A stretch of 12,120 nucleotides of DNA from DASZZX01 sp036260415 (GTDB lineage Bacteria > Actinomycetota > Nitriliruptoria > Nitriliruptorales > JAHWKO01): NCBI GenBank assembly GCA_036260415.1, contig DASZZX010000176.1, forward strand, positions 1-12,120, given 5' to 3'. The translations under genes and the position numbers were made by a program. Below the pieces are notes generated by a model. The model did no database searches. It saw only the letters and a program-made list of their open reading frames with translations, and was not told the origin of the DNA. Of this stretch, positions 1 to 7,121 are shown one piece after another. Numbering within the stretch: position 1 is the stretch's first letter; every line of letters begins with the position of its first letter.

Positions 1-13
1 GAGAGGTCGAGGG

Positions 14-316
14 CTAGGCGGTCTCGAGCAGGCGGCCGAAGAACGACCGGTAGCGCTGCAGCAGCTGCCGCAGGTCCTCGGTCGTGACGACGTCGGGGTC
101 CTGCCACCGGTGCTCGAGCTCCTGCCGCTGGTCGTGGAAGACCTGCATGATCCGGTCGAGAAGGTCCAGCACGAGCACGTCGGCGTCCGCGACCGCCTTC
201 TGCGGTTGGTCCACGAAGCCGGCTTGGATCTCCTCCCAGCGCTGCCAGAGCTGGGCTCGGTCCATCTCCGCGAGCAGCGGTCCGTGCGTCGTCACGGTGG
301 TCGCTTCGGTGCTCAT
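14..316 (-). CDS. Small soluble actinobacterial protein, paralogue of the upstream membrane protein
   Basis: This is a 100-residue protein with no signal peptide or membrane segment, rich in charged and aromatic residues and probably all-helical. Around residues 26-46 it has the pattern RWEEIQAGFVDQP followed by A-ADADVLVLDLL. It ends with TEDLRQLLQRYRSFFGRLLE. The protein encoded just upstream carries the same two motifs in the same order, so the two are paralogous. I know this motif set from uncharacterised actinobacterial proteins, and no biochemical role can be assigned. The ATG at 316 is chosen because it overlaps the upstream stop as ATGA (313-316), a translational-coupling arrangement. 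The longer open frame reaching 637 lies antiparallel-free inside the upstream gene and is its out-of-frame shadow. Confidence 0.8.
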   Translation of the reverse strand: MSTEATTVTTHGPLLAEMDRAQLWQRWEEIQAGFVDQPQKAVADADVLVLDLLDRIMQVFHDQRQELEHRWQDPDVVTTEDLRQLLQRYRSFFGRLLETA

Positions 317-885
317 CGCCGCGGCTCCCCGGAGGTGTGGGTCACCGTCTCCGTCAGCTCGTCGAACAGCTCGCGGTAGTGCAACATCGCCCGCCGCAGC
401 TCCTCGGTGTCGTTGCCGGGGCCTCTCCCAACGGCGCCCAAGCGCCGACGGGCGATGACGTGACCGGCGCGGTAGTGCTCGACCACCCGGGGATGGTCGA
501 CCGACAGGTCGGCAGCCCGGCGTTCGAAGTCCTCCACCGGGTAGCCGCGCGTCCGCATCACCTCCTGGATAAGCAGGTCCGCGCGCCGGACCGCGCTCGC
601 AGGTGCGTCCACGAAATCCGCTTGGACCGTCTGCCACCGCGTCTCGAACGCGCTGCGCTCGTCGGGACGCAGCGGCCGGATGTCGAACTGCTCACGTCGT
701 TGCTCGCGTTCCCGCAGCTCCGCCCACGCTCCGCGTCGCGAGTCGGACGCGTCGACGACCCGCGCGTACTCGGGTCCGAACCGTCGGCGCAGGCGTCGCT
801 TTCGCCAGGTCAGGTACGCCGCCCCGACGATGGCAGCGACGGCCAGCACCGCGACAGCGATCGCGATGATCGTCCAGGCTTCCAT
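313..885 (-). CDS. Membrane-anchored actinobacterial protein of unknown function
   Basis: This is a 190-residue protein. Residues 1-28 (MEAWTIIAIAVAVLAVAAIV onwards) form one N-terminal membrane helix with few preceding residues. A basic stretch (WRKRRLRRRFGPEYARVV) follows, which predicts a cytoplasmic C-terminal domain. That domain is helical and charged, and contains FDIRPLRPDE, RWQTVQADFVDAP, GYPVEDFERRAADLSVDHP and, near the end, TEELRRAMLHYRELFDELTE. This architecture is familiar from uncharacterised actinobacterial proteins often annotated as secreted or membrane proteins. The ATG at 885 is preferred over the upstream in-frame start at 948. It has an AAGGGAG ribosome site four bases upstream, and the hydrophobic helix begins immediately after it. 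It is the first gene of a two-gene operon with its soluble paralogue. Confidence 0.8.
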   Translation of the reverse strand: MEAWTIIAIAVAVLAVAAIVGAAYLTWRKRRLRRRFGPEYARVVDASDSRRGAWAELREREQRREQFDIRPLRPDERSAFETRWQTVQADFVDAPASAVRRADLLIQEVMRTRGYPVEDFERRAADLSVDHPRVVEHYRAGHVIARRRLGAVGRGPGNDTEELRRAMLHYRELFDELTETVTHTSGEPRR

Positions 886-1369
886 GTGGCTCCCTTCTGC
901 GATCCAGTGAGTCGCCGGTCCTCGACACCGACGGGATCGGCGGGTCACCGGCCTCGCTATCCCAGGCGCGGCAGGCGCCGACGCCGACTAGGTCCGGGCG
1001 GGTGCTCGCAATCCGGGTCGGGAAGGTCGTGGTCCGGACGAACGGGGGGCCGAATGGCGGACGGAACCTCCCCGGTGACCAGGTGTGGACGAACCGTGCG
1101 CTGCTCGCCGACGCGCTGCAGCTGTCGGTGCCGCCGCACCGAGGCCGGCGACCCGACCGGATGGGGACCACGGTCCCATCACTTTCCGTAGCCGTGCCTT
1201 CACCATGTGCACTGTCGTATCGGCCGCGTCTCGGTAGCGGACGGCAACGTGTGACGCGACGACCCCTGGGCGGCAGCTGGTCGCCGAGCTCACGGGGAGC
1301 TAGGGCGGAACCGACGCACCGGCTTCACCGACGACCCGCGGGGGGCCACGAGACCACAGAGGTCTGAGG
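886..1369. other. Region without a convincing gene
   Basis: About 480 bases lie between the minus-strand operon and the broken plus-strand gene. The promoters of both probably lie here. One plus-strand frame, from a GTG at 1002 to the stop at 1365-1367, has high G/C third positions up to about 1170. It has no good ribosome site, then becomes arginine- and proline-rich, and resembles nothing I recognise. I treat it as unproven. A small dyad (AGCTC/GAGCT) near 1288-1301 is too weak to call. Confidence 0.4.
890..896 (-). promoter_or_regulatory. Ribosome binding site fixing the start at 885
   Basis: On the minus strand this reads AAGGGAG, four bases before the ATG at 885. It decides against the longer in-frame start at 948, which would add 21 arginine-rich residues before the membrane helix. 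Confidence 0.6.
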
Positions 1370-1593
1370 GTGTGCACGGACACGGCGACCTGGGACTGGT
1401 GCCCGGCTGCGCCGGCCCACGCCGCGCACATCCTGCACGACGAGGGCTACAAGGGCTTCGACCAGTATGCAAGGACGCCATGCGCGCGGTCTCGCACGAG
1501 ACCGGCCAGGGCGGCCTCTTCGGGACCAACCCCTGCGCCTACGACGAGGACGACCTGCGCGCGTGGCTCATCGAGAACAACCACCTCCCATGA
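1370..1593 (+). pseudogene. Short hypothetical gene broken by one missing base
   Basis: Two overlapping frames each show strong G/C third-position bias on one side of position 1467 only. From a GTG at 1370, preceded by AGAGGT at 1358-1363, the first frame reads MCTDTATWDWCPAAPAHAAH, then HILHDEGYKGFDQY. After that the coding bias moves to the other frame, which continues CKDAMRAVSHETGQGGLFG, then NPCAYDEDDLRAWLIENNHL and a TGA at 1591-1593. Adding one base between 1466 and 1468 (TA-TGC) joins them into a single protein of 74 residues. I do not recognise the family. It is small and acidic at its C-terminus, with several Cys and His residues in the first half. It converges on the mutase gene, with a hairpin between. 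The break may be a true mutation or a sequencing error. Confidence 0.55.
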
Positions 1594-1626
1594 CCGCGTG
1601 GACACTGGCTGCACACGCGGGCTCCA

Positions 1627-1653
1627 AGAGGCCCCGGCGCGAGCCGGGGCTCT
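1627..1653. terminator. Hairpin between convergent genes
   Basis: The left arm AGAGGCCCCGGC and the right arm GCCGGGGCTCT pair over 11 bp with one bulged G, closed by a GCGA loop of the stable GNRA type. It sits 33 bases after the stop at 1593 and just past the mutase stop at 1670 on the other strand. It could therefore end transcripts from both sides. There is no T-run, which is usual in high-GC actinobacteria. Confidence 0.6.
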
Positions 1654-1669
1654 GGCTCGTATGGCTCGC

Positions 1670-3670
1670 CTACGCGGCGCCGACCAGTTCCGCGACCTCG
1701 ACCAGGATGCTGGTCAGCTCGTAGTCCTTCGGCGTAAAGACGGCCGCCACGCCCTGCTCACGCAACCGGTCCGCGTCGTCGCTCGGGATGATCCCGCCGA
1801 CCACGACCGGGATCTCGTGCCCCTCGCCGCGGAGGCCCTCGACCACCTTGGGCACGAGCGACAGATGCGATCCGGACAGGACCGACAAGCCGACGACGTG
1901 CACGTCCTCGTCCACCGCGCTGCGCACGATCTGCGACGGGGTGAGGCGGATGCCCTCGTAGATGACCTCCATGCCCAGGTCGCGCGCTCGCACCGCAACC
2001 TGCTCGGCCCCGTTGGAGTGCCCGTCAAGACCCGGCTTGCCGACCAGGATGCGCAGCTTGCGTCCCAGACGACGCTCCACCGCGCGCACCCGTTCGCGGG
2101 CCGAAGCCAGCTGCGCGGCCAGCGGACCGCCGCCGTCCGCCGTGGTGCGTGGCCCTACCCCGGTGGGGGCGCGGTACTCGCCGAACACCTCCCGCAACGC
2201 GCCCGCCCACTCGCCGGTCGTCACCCCCGCCCGCGCCGCCTCGACCGAGGCCGGCATCAGGTTCTCGCCCGACCCGGCCGCCTGGCGCAGCCGCTCCAGC
2301 GCCTGCTTGACCGCGGGCTGGTCACGCTGGGCCCGCCACCGTTCCAGCCGCTCGATCTGCTCCTCGTCGGCCGTGTCGGGGACCTTCAGGATGCCCGCGT
2401 CCTCACCGGATACGAGCGGTGACGGCTCGTGCTCGGTGAAGCGGTTGACGCCGACAACGACCTGCTCTCCCGACTCGATGCGCCGGAGGCGCTCGGCGTT
2501 GGACCGCACCAGCTCCTGCTTCATGTAGTCGAGCGCTGCCACCGCCCCGCCCATGTCGAAGATGTGGCCCAGCTCGTCCCAGGCGGCGTCGGCGAGGTCA
2601 CGGGTGAGCGACTCGACGACCCGGGAACCGTCGAACAGGTCGTCGTGCTCGACCAGATCGGTCTCGTAGGCAAGGATCTGCTGCATGCGCAGGCTGAGTT
2701 GCTGGTCCCAGGAGCGTGGCAGCCCCAGCGCCTCGTTCCACGCCGGCAGCTGCACCGCGCGCGCCCGCCCCTTGCGTGACAGCGTCACGCCCAGCATCTC
2801 CAACAGGATGCGGGCGATGTTGTTCTCGGGCTGCTGCTCGGTCAGTCCCAGCGAGTTGACCTGCACCCCGTAACGGAACCGTCGCAGCCTGGGGTCCTCC
2901 ACCCCGTAGCGCTCGCGCGTGACACGGTCCCACAGGTCCACGAACGCGCGTGTCTTAGCGACCTCCTCCACGAAACGGATGCCGCTGTTGAGGAACCACG
3001 AGATGCGCCCCACCACCGCCGGGAAGTCCGCCGGCGGCACGTTGCCCCGCTGCCGCACGGTGTCGAGGACAGCACAGGCGTTGGCCAGCGCGAACGCGAC
3101 CTCCTGGACGGGTGTCGCCCCCGCCTCCTGCAGGTGGTACGAGCACACGTTGAGCGGGTTCCACCTGGGCAGGTGGGTCACCGTGTGCTCGATCACGTCG
3201 GCGGTGAGACGCATCGACGGCTCCGGAGGGAACGCGTACGTACCGCGCGACAGGTACTCCTTGAGGATGTCGTTCTGGGTGGTGCCCTGCAGCCGGGCCA
3301 GGTCGGCCCCCTGCTCCTCGGCAACCGCCACGTACAGGGCCAGCAGCCACATCGCGGTGGCGTTGATCGTCATGGAGGTATTGGTCTGCCGCAGCGGGAT
3401 GTCGTGGAACAGGGCCCGGACGTCGGCGATCGACGAGATCGGCACCCCGACCTTGCCCACCTCGCCGGCCGCCAGCTCGTGGTCGGCGTCGTAGCCGGTC
3501 TGGGTCGGGAGGTCGAACGCGACCGACAGGCCGGTCTGCCCCTTGGCGAGGTTGCGGCGGTAGAGCTCGTTGGATGCCGCCGCCGAGGTATGACCGGAGT
3601 AGGTGCGCATGATCCAGGGCGGGTCGCCCGTCGGCCGCACGCGATGGTCCCGGCTGTCGCGTTGCGCCAT
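1670..3670 (-). CDS. meaA: Ethylmalonyl-CoA mutase (MeaA/Ecm type), coenzyme B12 dependent
   Basis: The 666 residues match the usual length of single-chain Ecm/MeaA. This family rearranges (2R)-ethylmalonyl-CoA to (2S)-methylsuccinyl-CoA in the ethylmalonyl-CoA pathway of acetyl-CoA assimilation, in the cytoplasm. The N-terminal catalytic barrel begins WIMRTYSGHTSAAASNELYR, followed by GQTGLSVAFDLPTQTGYD, NTSMTINATAMWLLALY, GTTQNDILKEYLSRGTY, NVCSYHLQEAGATP and NSLGLTEQQPENNIARI. These blocks are nearly those I remember for Ecm and differ from classical methylmalonyl-CoA mutase. The C-terminal cobalamin domain carries D549-x-H551-x-x-G554 (the base-off DxHxxG motif), SGSH at 599-602 and GG at about 625-626. 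The ATG at 3670 has GGGAGG (3677-3682) six bases upstream. No crotonyl-CoA carboxylase/reductase or other pathway gene is nearby. A related acyl-CoA mutase is the main alternative. Confidence 0.88.
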   Translation of the reverse strand: MAQRDSRDHRVRPTGDPPWIMRTYSGHTSAAASNELYRRNLAKGQTGLSVAFDLPTQTGYDADHELAAGEVGKVGVPISSIADVRALFHDIPLRQTNTSMTINATAMWLLALYVAVAEEQGADLARLQGTTQNDILKEYLSRGTYAFPPEPSMRLTADVIEHTVTHLPRWNPLNVCSYHLQEAGATPVQEVAFALANACAVLDTVRQRGNVPPADFPAVVGRISWFLNSGIRFVEEVAKTRAFVDLWDRVTRERYGVEDPRLRRFRYGVQVNSLGLTEQQPENNIARILLEMLGVTLSRKGRARAVQLPAWNEALGLPRSWDQQLSLRMQQILAYETDLVEHDDLFDGSRVVESLTRDLADAAWDELGHIFDMGGAVAALDYMKQELVRSNAERLRRIESGEQVVVGVNRFTEHEPSPLVSGEDAGILKVPDTADEEQIERLERWRAQRDQPAVKQALERLRQAAGSGENLMPASVEAARAGVTTGEWAGALREVFGEYRAPTGVGPRTTADGGGPLAAQLASARERVRAVERRLGRKLRILVGKPGLDGHSNGAEQVAVRARDLGMEVIYEGIRLTPSQIVRSAVDEDVHVVGLSVLSGSHLSLVPKVVEGLRGEGHEIPVVVGGIIPSDDADRLREQGVAAVFTPKDYELTSILVEVAELVGAA

Positions 3671-3917
3671 CAGGTGCCTCCCGCCCGTGCGCTCCGCGAG
3701 CGTAACGGGGCGCTCCGGCGAGGTCGGAGCCGCCCCGCCGACCCTGACTGGCCAGCGACGTCGCCGTCTGGCACTCTTCCTCGCCGTACGAGGGATCCGC
3801 GCCCCCCGGCGGGTCCGGTGACGTCGTCGTGCCGGTCAGGCGAACCTCGCAGGGGGAGCGGGTCGACGTCGGCCGGGACGTGGAGCCCGCGTCACCTCAG
3901 CCGACCGACGAGGGAGC
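3671..3917. promoter_or_regulatory. Divergent intergenic region, mutase / M23 peptidase
   Basis: This 247-base gap must hold the promoters of both divergent genes. The only structure I see is a small dyad at 3777-3795, TTCCTCG-CCGTA-CGAGGGA (6 of 7 arm bases pair). It could be an operator or simply chance in GC-rich DNA. No clear -35/-10 pair can be read. Confidence 0.35.
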
Positions 3918-4913
3918 ATGCCCGCGCGCCGAGGTACCCGCCTGGCGGCGCTCGTGCTGGTGGTGGCCCTGGCGCTGCCGACCGTGGCGACCGCTCAGAG
4001 TCTGGAGGAGGTCACCCAGCGTAAGGATCTGCTCGAACAGGAGATCGCCAGGGTGGCGGCGGACATCGAGGGGCTGGTCGCCCGCCGCGCCCAGGCGGAG
4101 GACCAGCTCGCCACGCTGCAGCACCAGGCCACCCAGCTGGAGCAGCAGGCGGTCGATGCGGAACGCGCCTTGGAGGTGCGGGCCCGAGCCGGTTTCAAGC
4201 GCGGGGAGGCATCCACGCTCGAGACCCTGCTCACTTCCAGCCCGGCGGCAGCCGCACAGCGGGCCCACTTCCTGGCCGCGCTGTCACGGCGCGACCTCGC
4301 GTCGTTGCAGAGCGCTGTCGCGCTGCGGCGGCAGGTCGCCCAGAACCGTGTGCTGCTCACCGCCAGATCGCAGGAGCTGGCGGCCCTCGAGGGGCTGCTG
4401 CAGCAGCGGGGCACCGATCTCGAGCAGCGCTTCCGCGACGTGACCGCGGTCTACCAGGAGCTGAAGAGCCGGAGGGACCGCCAGCGGCTGATCGCGCGGG
4501 GGGCACAGCAGGGCATCTACGCGTGCATCATGTCGGGCGCCTACCACTTCTCCAACAGCTGGGGCGCGCCCCGATCGGGCGGGCGTCGGCACAAGGGCAC
4601 CGACGTGATGGGTCCTCACGGCGCCAACGTGTACGCGTTCACCAACGGCCGTGTGCAGCGCTTCTCCAGCGGGGGGTTGGGCGGTATCGGCCTGTACCTG
4701 TGGGGCGACGACGGGGTCCAGTACTACTACGCCCACCTCAAGGGGCACGCGCCCGGTGTCTACCCCGGTATGCGCGTCGAGGCCGGCCAGCTGGTCGCCT
4801 ACAACGGCAACAGCGGCAACGCCCGCGGGGGGGCCTCGCACGTCCACTTCGAGGTACATCCCGGCGGCGGCGGGCCCGTCAACCCCTACCACTGGCTGAC
4901 CCCGGTCTGCTGA
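3918..4913 (+). CDS. Secreted M23-family (LytM-type) peptidase with coiled-coil region
   Basis: This is a 331-residue exported protein. Residues 1-26 form a signal peptide (RR, then LAALVLVVALALPTVATA) with a likely cut after A26. Residues 27-190 are heptad-rich, Gln/Glu/Arg/Leu-rich coiled coil, as in EnvC- and NlpD-like peptidoglycan hydrolases or their activators. The C-terminal M23 domain has an intact zinc site: H225-x-x-x-D229 (RHKGTD), H273 (YYYAHLKG) and H308-x-H310 (SHVHFEVHP). It is therefore probably an active glycyl or D,D/L,D endopeptidase rather than a degenerate activator. C203 at the domain start and the final residue C331 are the only cysteines and could form a disulfide. AGGGAG lies very close to the ATG. 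The expected site of action is the cell wall, in remodelling or division. It is divergent from the mutase gene, with no functional link evident. Confidence 0.88.
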   Translation: MPARRGTRLAALVLVVALALPTVATAQSLEEVTQRKDLLEQEIARVAADIEGLVARRAQAEDQLATLQHQATQLEQQAVDAERALEVRARAGFKRGEASTLETLLTSSPAAAAQRAHFLAALSRRDLASLQSAVALRRQVAQNRVLLTARSQELAALEGLLQQRGTDLEQRFRDVTAVYQELKSRRDRQRLIARGAQQGIYACIMSGAYHFSNSWGAPRSGGRRHKGTDVMGPHGANVYAFTNGRVQRFSSGGLGGIGLYLWGDDGVQYYYAHLKGHAPGVYPGMRVEAGQLVAYNGNSGNARGGASHVHFEVHPGGGGPVNPYHWLTPVC

Positions 4914-4995
4914 CCGCCCCGGTCTGCGACCTTCCTCGTGACGGCCGGACCGCCCGGATCGCCCGAGCGCCAGGATCGGGCGCATTTCCGCTGGC

Positions 4996-5057
4996 ATGCC
5001 GGCGCAACCACGCACGATCGGACGGTCGGGGCGATGCCGGCGCGACCACGCACGATC
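4996..5057. repeat. Pair of 24-base direct repeats
   Basis: The unit ATGCCGGCGC-ACCACGCACGATC occurs at 4996-5019 and 5034-5057, 38 bases apart start to start, with one mismatch (A or G after GGCGC). It lies in the gap between the peptidase stop and the convergent methyltransferase stop. A 7-bp inverted repeat (CGCCCGA at 4960-4966, TCGGGCG at 4976-4982) lies just before it and may be the peptidase terminator. Confidence 0.6.
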
Positions 5058-5097
5058 CGAAACGGTCCGGCCGGTCACCCGCAGGATGGCCCTGGGG

Positions 5098-5748
5098 TCA
5101 GGCCACACGTAGGGCGACCAGCACCCCGTCGCGCAGGGGCAGCACGGCGGACACGAACCGCCGGTCCTCCGCCACCAGCCGGTTGTGCTCGCGGATCGCT
5201 TCGGTCCAGCCGGGGCGTTCCGGCGTTGGCTCGCCGGTGGCGGCCCGCCCGTACCACAGGGTGTTGTCGCACAGGTACAGGCCGCCCGGCCGCACGCGTT
5301 CGGCGGCGACGCGCCAGTGGTCGGGGTAGCGCTGCTTGTCGGCGTCGCAGAAGATCACGTCGAACGTGCCGTCCGTCCCGATGAGAGCCTCGGCGGCATC
5401 ACCCACCCGGTAGCTCACGCGTGGCCACAACCCTGCGTGGGTCAGGAAACGCTGCCCCGCGGCGGCGTTCTGGGGGTCGAGGTCGGTGCAGATCACCTCA
5501 CCGTCCACCCCGACGGCGCGGGCGAACCAGTAGGCGGAGTAGCCGAACCCCGACCCGAGCTCGAACGCGCGCCGCGCCCCGACCCCCCGCGCCTGCAGCT
5601 CGAGGAACCGGCCGACGGCGCGCCCCACGATCGGGAACTCGAGCCGGCGGGCGTGCTGTTCCATCTCGTCGAGCACGGGGTCGTCGTGCTGCAGGTGGGT
5701 GAGCTCGTCGAGGTAGCGTTCCACCACTGGGGCGACGATCCCATCCAA
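5098..5748 (-). CDS. SAM-dependent O-methyltransferase, cation-dependent family 3 type
   Basis: This 216-residue protein has the class I methyltransferase fold of the caffeoyl-CoA/catechol O-methyltransferase family (Methyltransf_3). Motif I is FELGSGFGYSAYWFA (62-76), the SAM-ribose acidic region is ICTDLDP (87-92), and FDVIFCDADKQRYPDHW (129-145) plus GGLYLCDNTLWYG (155-167) supply the expected metal-binding Asp/Asn residues (D135, D161, N162). Such enzymes methylate vicinal hydroxyls on small molecules. The substrate here cannot be told. Length is normal for bacterial members. The start is a TTG at 5748, set by GAGGAG seven bases upstream. The nearby ATG at 5742-5744 is out of frame. It is divergent from the NYN gene with only 38 bases between. 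Confidence 0.85.
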   Translation of the reverse strand: MDGIVAPVVERYLDELTHLQHDDPVLDEMEQHARRLEFPIVGRAVGRFLELQARGVGARRAFELGSGFGYSAYWFARAVGVDGEVICTDLDPQNAAAGQRFLTHAGLWPRVSYRVGDAAEALIGTDGTFDVIFCDADKQRYPDHWRVAAERVRPGGLYLCDNTLWYGRAATGEPTPERPGWTEAIREHNRLVAEDRRFVSAVLPLRDGVLVALRVA

Positions 5749-5755
5749 GTCCGTT

Positions 5756-5761
5756 CTCCTC
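5756..5761 (-). promoter_or_regulatory. Ribosome binding site for a TTG start
   Basis: On the minus strand this reads GAGGAG, seven bases before the TTG at 5748. That is the ideal spacing and supports the non-ATG start of the methyltransferase. Confidence 0.65.
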
Positions 5762-5786
5762 TCTAGGCCGGGGTGCGGAGCGTACG

Positions 5787-6470
5787 ATGACCACCCCCGC
5801 CGAGGAGCTGCCCGTGGGACGCCACCTCCTGCTCTGGGACGCCCCCAACCTGGACATGACGCTGTCCAACATCATCGACAGCAAGCCCACCGCCAGGGAG
5901 CGTCCCAACCTCGACGTGCTCGGCCGCTGGCTCGTCGAGCGGGCGGCCGCAGCAACCCCACCCGGCGAGGCCGAGGCCTGCGTGTTCGTCAACGTCGCCC
6001 CGCACGTCGCCGGACCCATGCGCGGCTGGGTCATGTGGCTGCTCGAGGAGGGGTTCCGCGTCTTCGCCAAGCCCAAGGTCGCCGACAGCGACGTCGACCG
6101 CGACATGCTCGACCACATCGAGCGCCGACAGGGCGAGGGCGATCTGGCGGCCGTGCTCGTCGGCTCGAACGACGCGCGCAACTTCCTGCAGCCGCTCGAG
6201 CGGCTGGCCGACCGCGGGATCGACGTGACCGTTCTGGGGTTCGCCGAGTTCGCGGGCGCACTGTCGTCGAGCGAGCAGCTCCGGTTCCTGGACCTCGAGC
6301 AGATCGAGGGTCTGTTCGAGCAGCCCCTGCCACGCATCAACCTCGAGATGCTGCCACCGCAGGGCCGCTGGTTCGAGCCCACAGGAGCGCTCGGTGCCGG
6401 CACGGGCCGCGCGGCTGTCGGGTCCGTCCACGCCGACACCCCCGCGAGCGACCTGACAGCTGCGCTGTAG
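5787..6470 (+). CDS. NYN-domain (PIN-like) protein, probable RNase fold
   Basis: This 227-residue soluble protein has NYN/LabA-like (DUF88) features. It begins HLLLWDAPNLDMTLSNII (acidic D18 with N21), has a central acidic cluster DSDVDRDMLDHI (D100, D102, D104, D106), and then LAAVLVGSNDARNFLQPL (D129, in the place of the usual SGDSDF block) followed by GIDVTVLGF. These acidic positions are the presumed metal-binding catalytic site of the family, whose known members cleave or bind RNA. The last 30 residues, after LPPQGRWFEP, are low in complexity and probably disordered. GGAG (5777-5780) lies six bases before the ATG. The gene is head to head with the methyltransferase. Its target and exact role are unknown. 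Confidence 0.8.
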   Translation: MTTPAEELPVGRHLLLWDAPNLDMTLSNIIDSKPTARERPNLDVLGRWLVERAAAATPPGEAEACVFVNVAPHVAGPMRGWVMWLLEEGFRVFAKPKVADSDVDRDMLDHIERRQGEGDLAAVLVGSNDARNFLQPLERLADRGIDVTVLGFAEFAGALSSSEQLRFLDLEQIEGLFEQPLPRINLEMLPPQGRWFEPTGALGAGTGRAAVGSVHADTPASDLTAAL

Positions 6471-6536
6471 CGTCACTCGGCGGACGACGGGCGGGTGACG
6501 TCGATGCCGTGTCCGCGCGCTCGTCCACCCGTCGCG

Positions 6537-6612
6537 GGACGTCTGGCCCCTCGGCAGGTGACGTCCGGCACTGACTGACCGCGGTCCCGTGCCCGACCAT
6601 GCAGGTCAGTGC
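6537..6612. promoter_or_regulatory. Nested inverted repeats upstream of the 6630 gene
   Basis: Three dyads are packed here: GGACGTC/GACGTCC (6537-6543 with 6560-6566), GCACTGAC/GTCAGTGC (6568-6575 with 6605-6612, perfect over 8 bp) and, inside the latter, the palindrome GACCGCGGTC (6577-6586). The right arm of the middle dyad ends 17 bases before the next start codon. An operator, a leader RNA structure, or a terminator of the NYN gene are all possible. The motif GGTGACGTC also occurs twice (6494-6502 and 6557-6565). Confidence 0.35.
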
Positions 6613-6629
6613 GACCAGGCAGGTGCCGG

Positions 6630-7118
6630 ATGAGCCGAGCACTCCACGTCTTCCACCCCGTGGATGCTCCCCCCAACGGGCTCGCCCTCGCGTTCGACAG
6701 CGATCCCGGCGGGTGGCTGCCGGCCGTGCGCCGTCTCGGCCCCTCAGCCTGGCGCGTCGAGCTGCGGTTCCGCGGGCTGTCACGGCCGGTGCGATGCGAG
6801 GTCGGTGACGCCTGGATCATCGGGGACACGACCTGGCGCACGCTGCGATGGGTCCCTCTCAGCGACCCCAACGAGGGTCTCCCGCTCGAACGGGTGCTCC
6901 CCACGTTCAGCGGCGAACTCGGTCTGCACCACGCCGACACGGCCACACTCGTGCTCACCGGGACCTACGACGTGCCCCTCGCGGCGGCCGGCGAACTCGC
7001 TGATGCGGCCCTCCTGAACCGGGTCGCACGGCACACGGGCGACAGCTTCCTCCGCGAGGTCGCCCGCCGGCTGGTGGAGGTCACGAGGAGCCTCCAAGGC
7101 GTCCCGGCGACGACGTGA
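6630..7118 (+). CDS. Hypothetical protein, SRPBCC-like
   Basis: This 162-residue soluble protein has no signal peptide or membrane segment. It alternates short hydrophobic strands through its first two thirds. It ends ATLVLTGTYDVPLAAAGELA, then LLNRVARHTGDSFLREVARRL. This GxYxxP-G-L-D-LL-RVA-FL-VARRL pattern resembles the last strand and long C-terminal helix of SRPBCC/START-like proteins in actinobacteria. The assignment rests on that pattern alone. Ligand and function are unknown. The ATG at 6630 (AGGT at 6621-6624, five bases upstream) is preferred to the in-frame GTG at 6609. It follows the NYN gene on the same strand after a 159-base gap that holds several dyads, so it may be a separate transcript. 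Confidence 0.65.
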   Translation: MSRALHVFHPVDAPPNGLALAFDSDPGGWLPAVRRLGPSAWRVELRFRGLSRPVRCEVGDAWIIGDTTWRTLRWVPLSDPNEGLPLERVLPTFSGELGLHHADTATLVLTGTYDVPLAAAGELADAALLNRVARHTGDSFLREVARRLVEVTRSLQGVPATT

Positions 7119-7121
7119 CCC

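Noticed and set aside
337..1191. A long plus-strand frame (284 codons) over the left operon
   Set aside because: It is antisense to two genes with a membrane helix, good ribosome sites and coupled start and stop. Its composition is arginine/proline-rich as in GC-rich shadows.
1370..2422. A 350-codon plus-strand frame running through the mutase gene
   Set aside because: Only its first 33 codons look coding. The rest is antisense to the mutase, whose family match is unambiguous.
6366..6380. GGTTCGAGCCC resembling a tRNA T-arm
   Set aside because: It lies inside the NYN coding sequence, and no acceptor or anticodon stem can be built around it.
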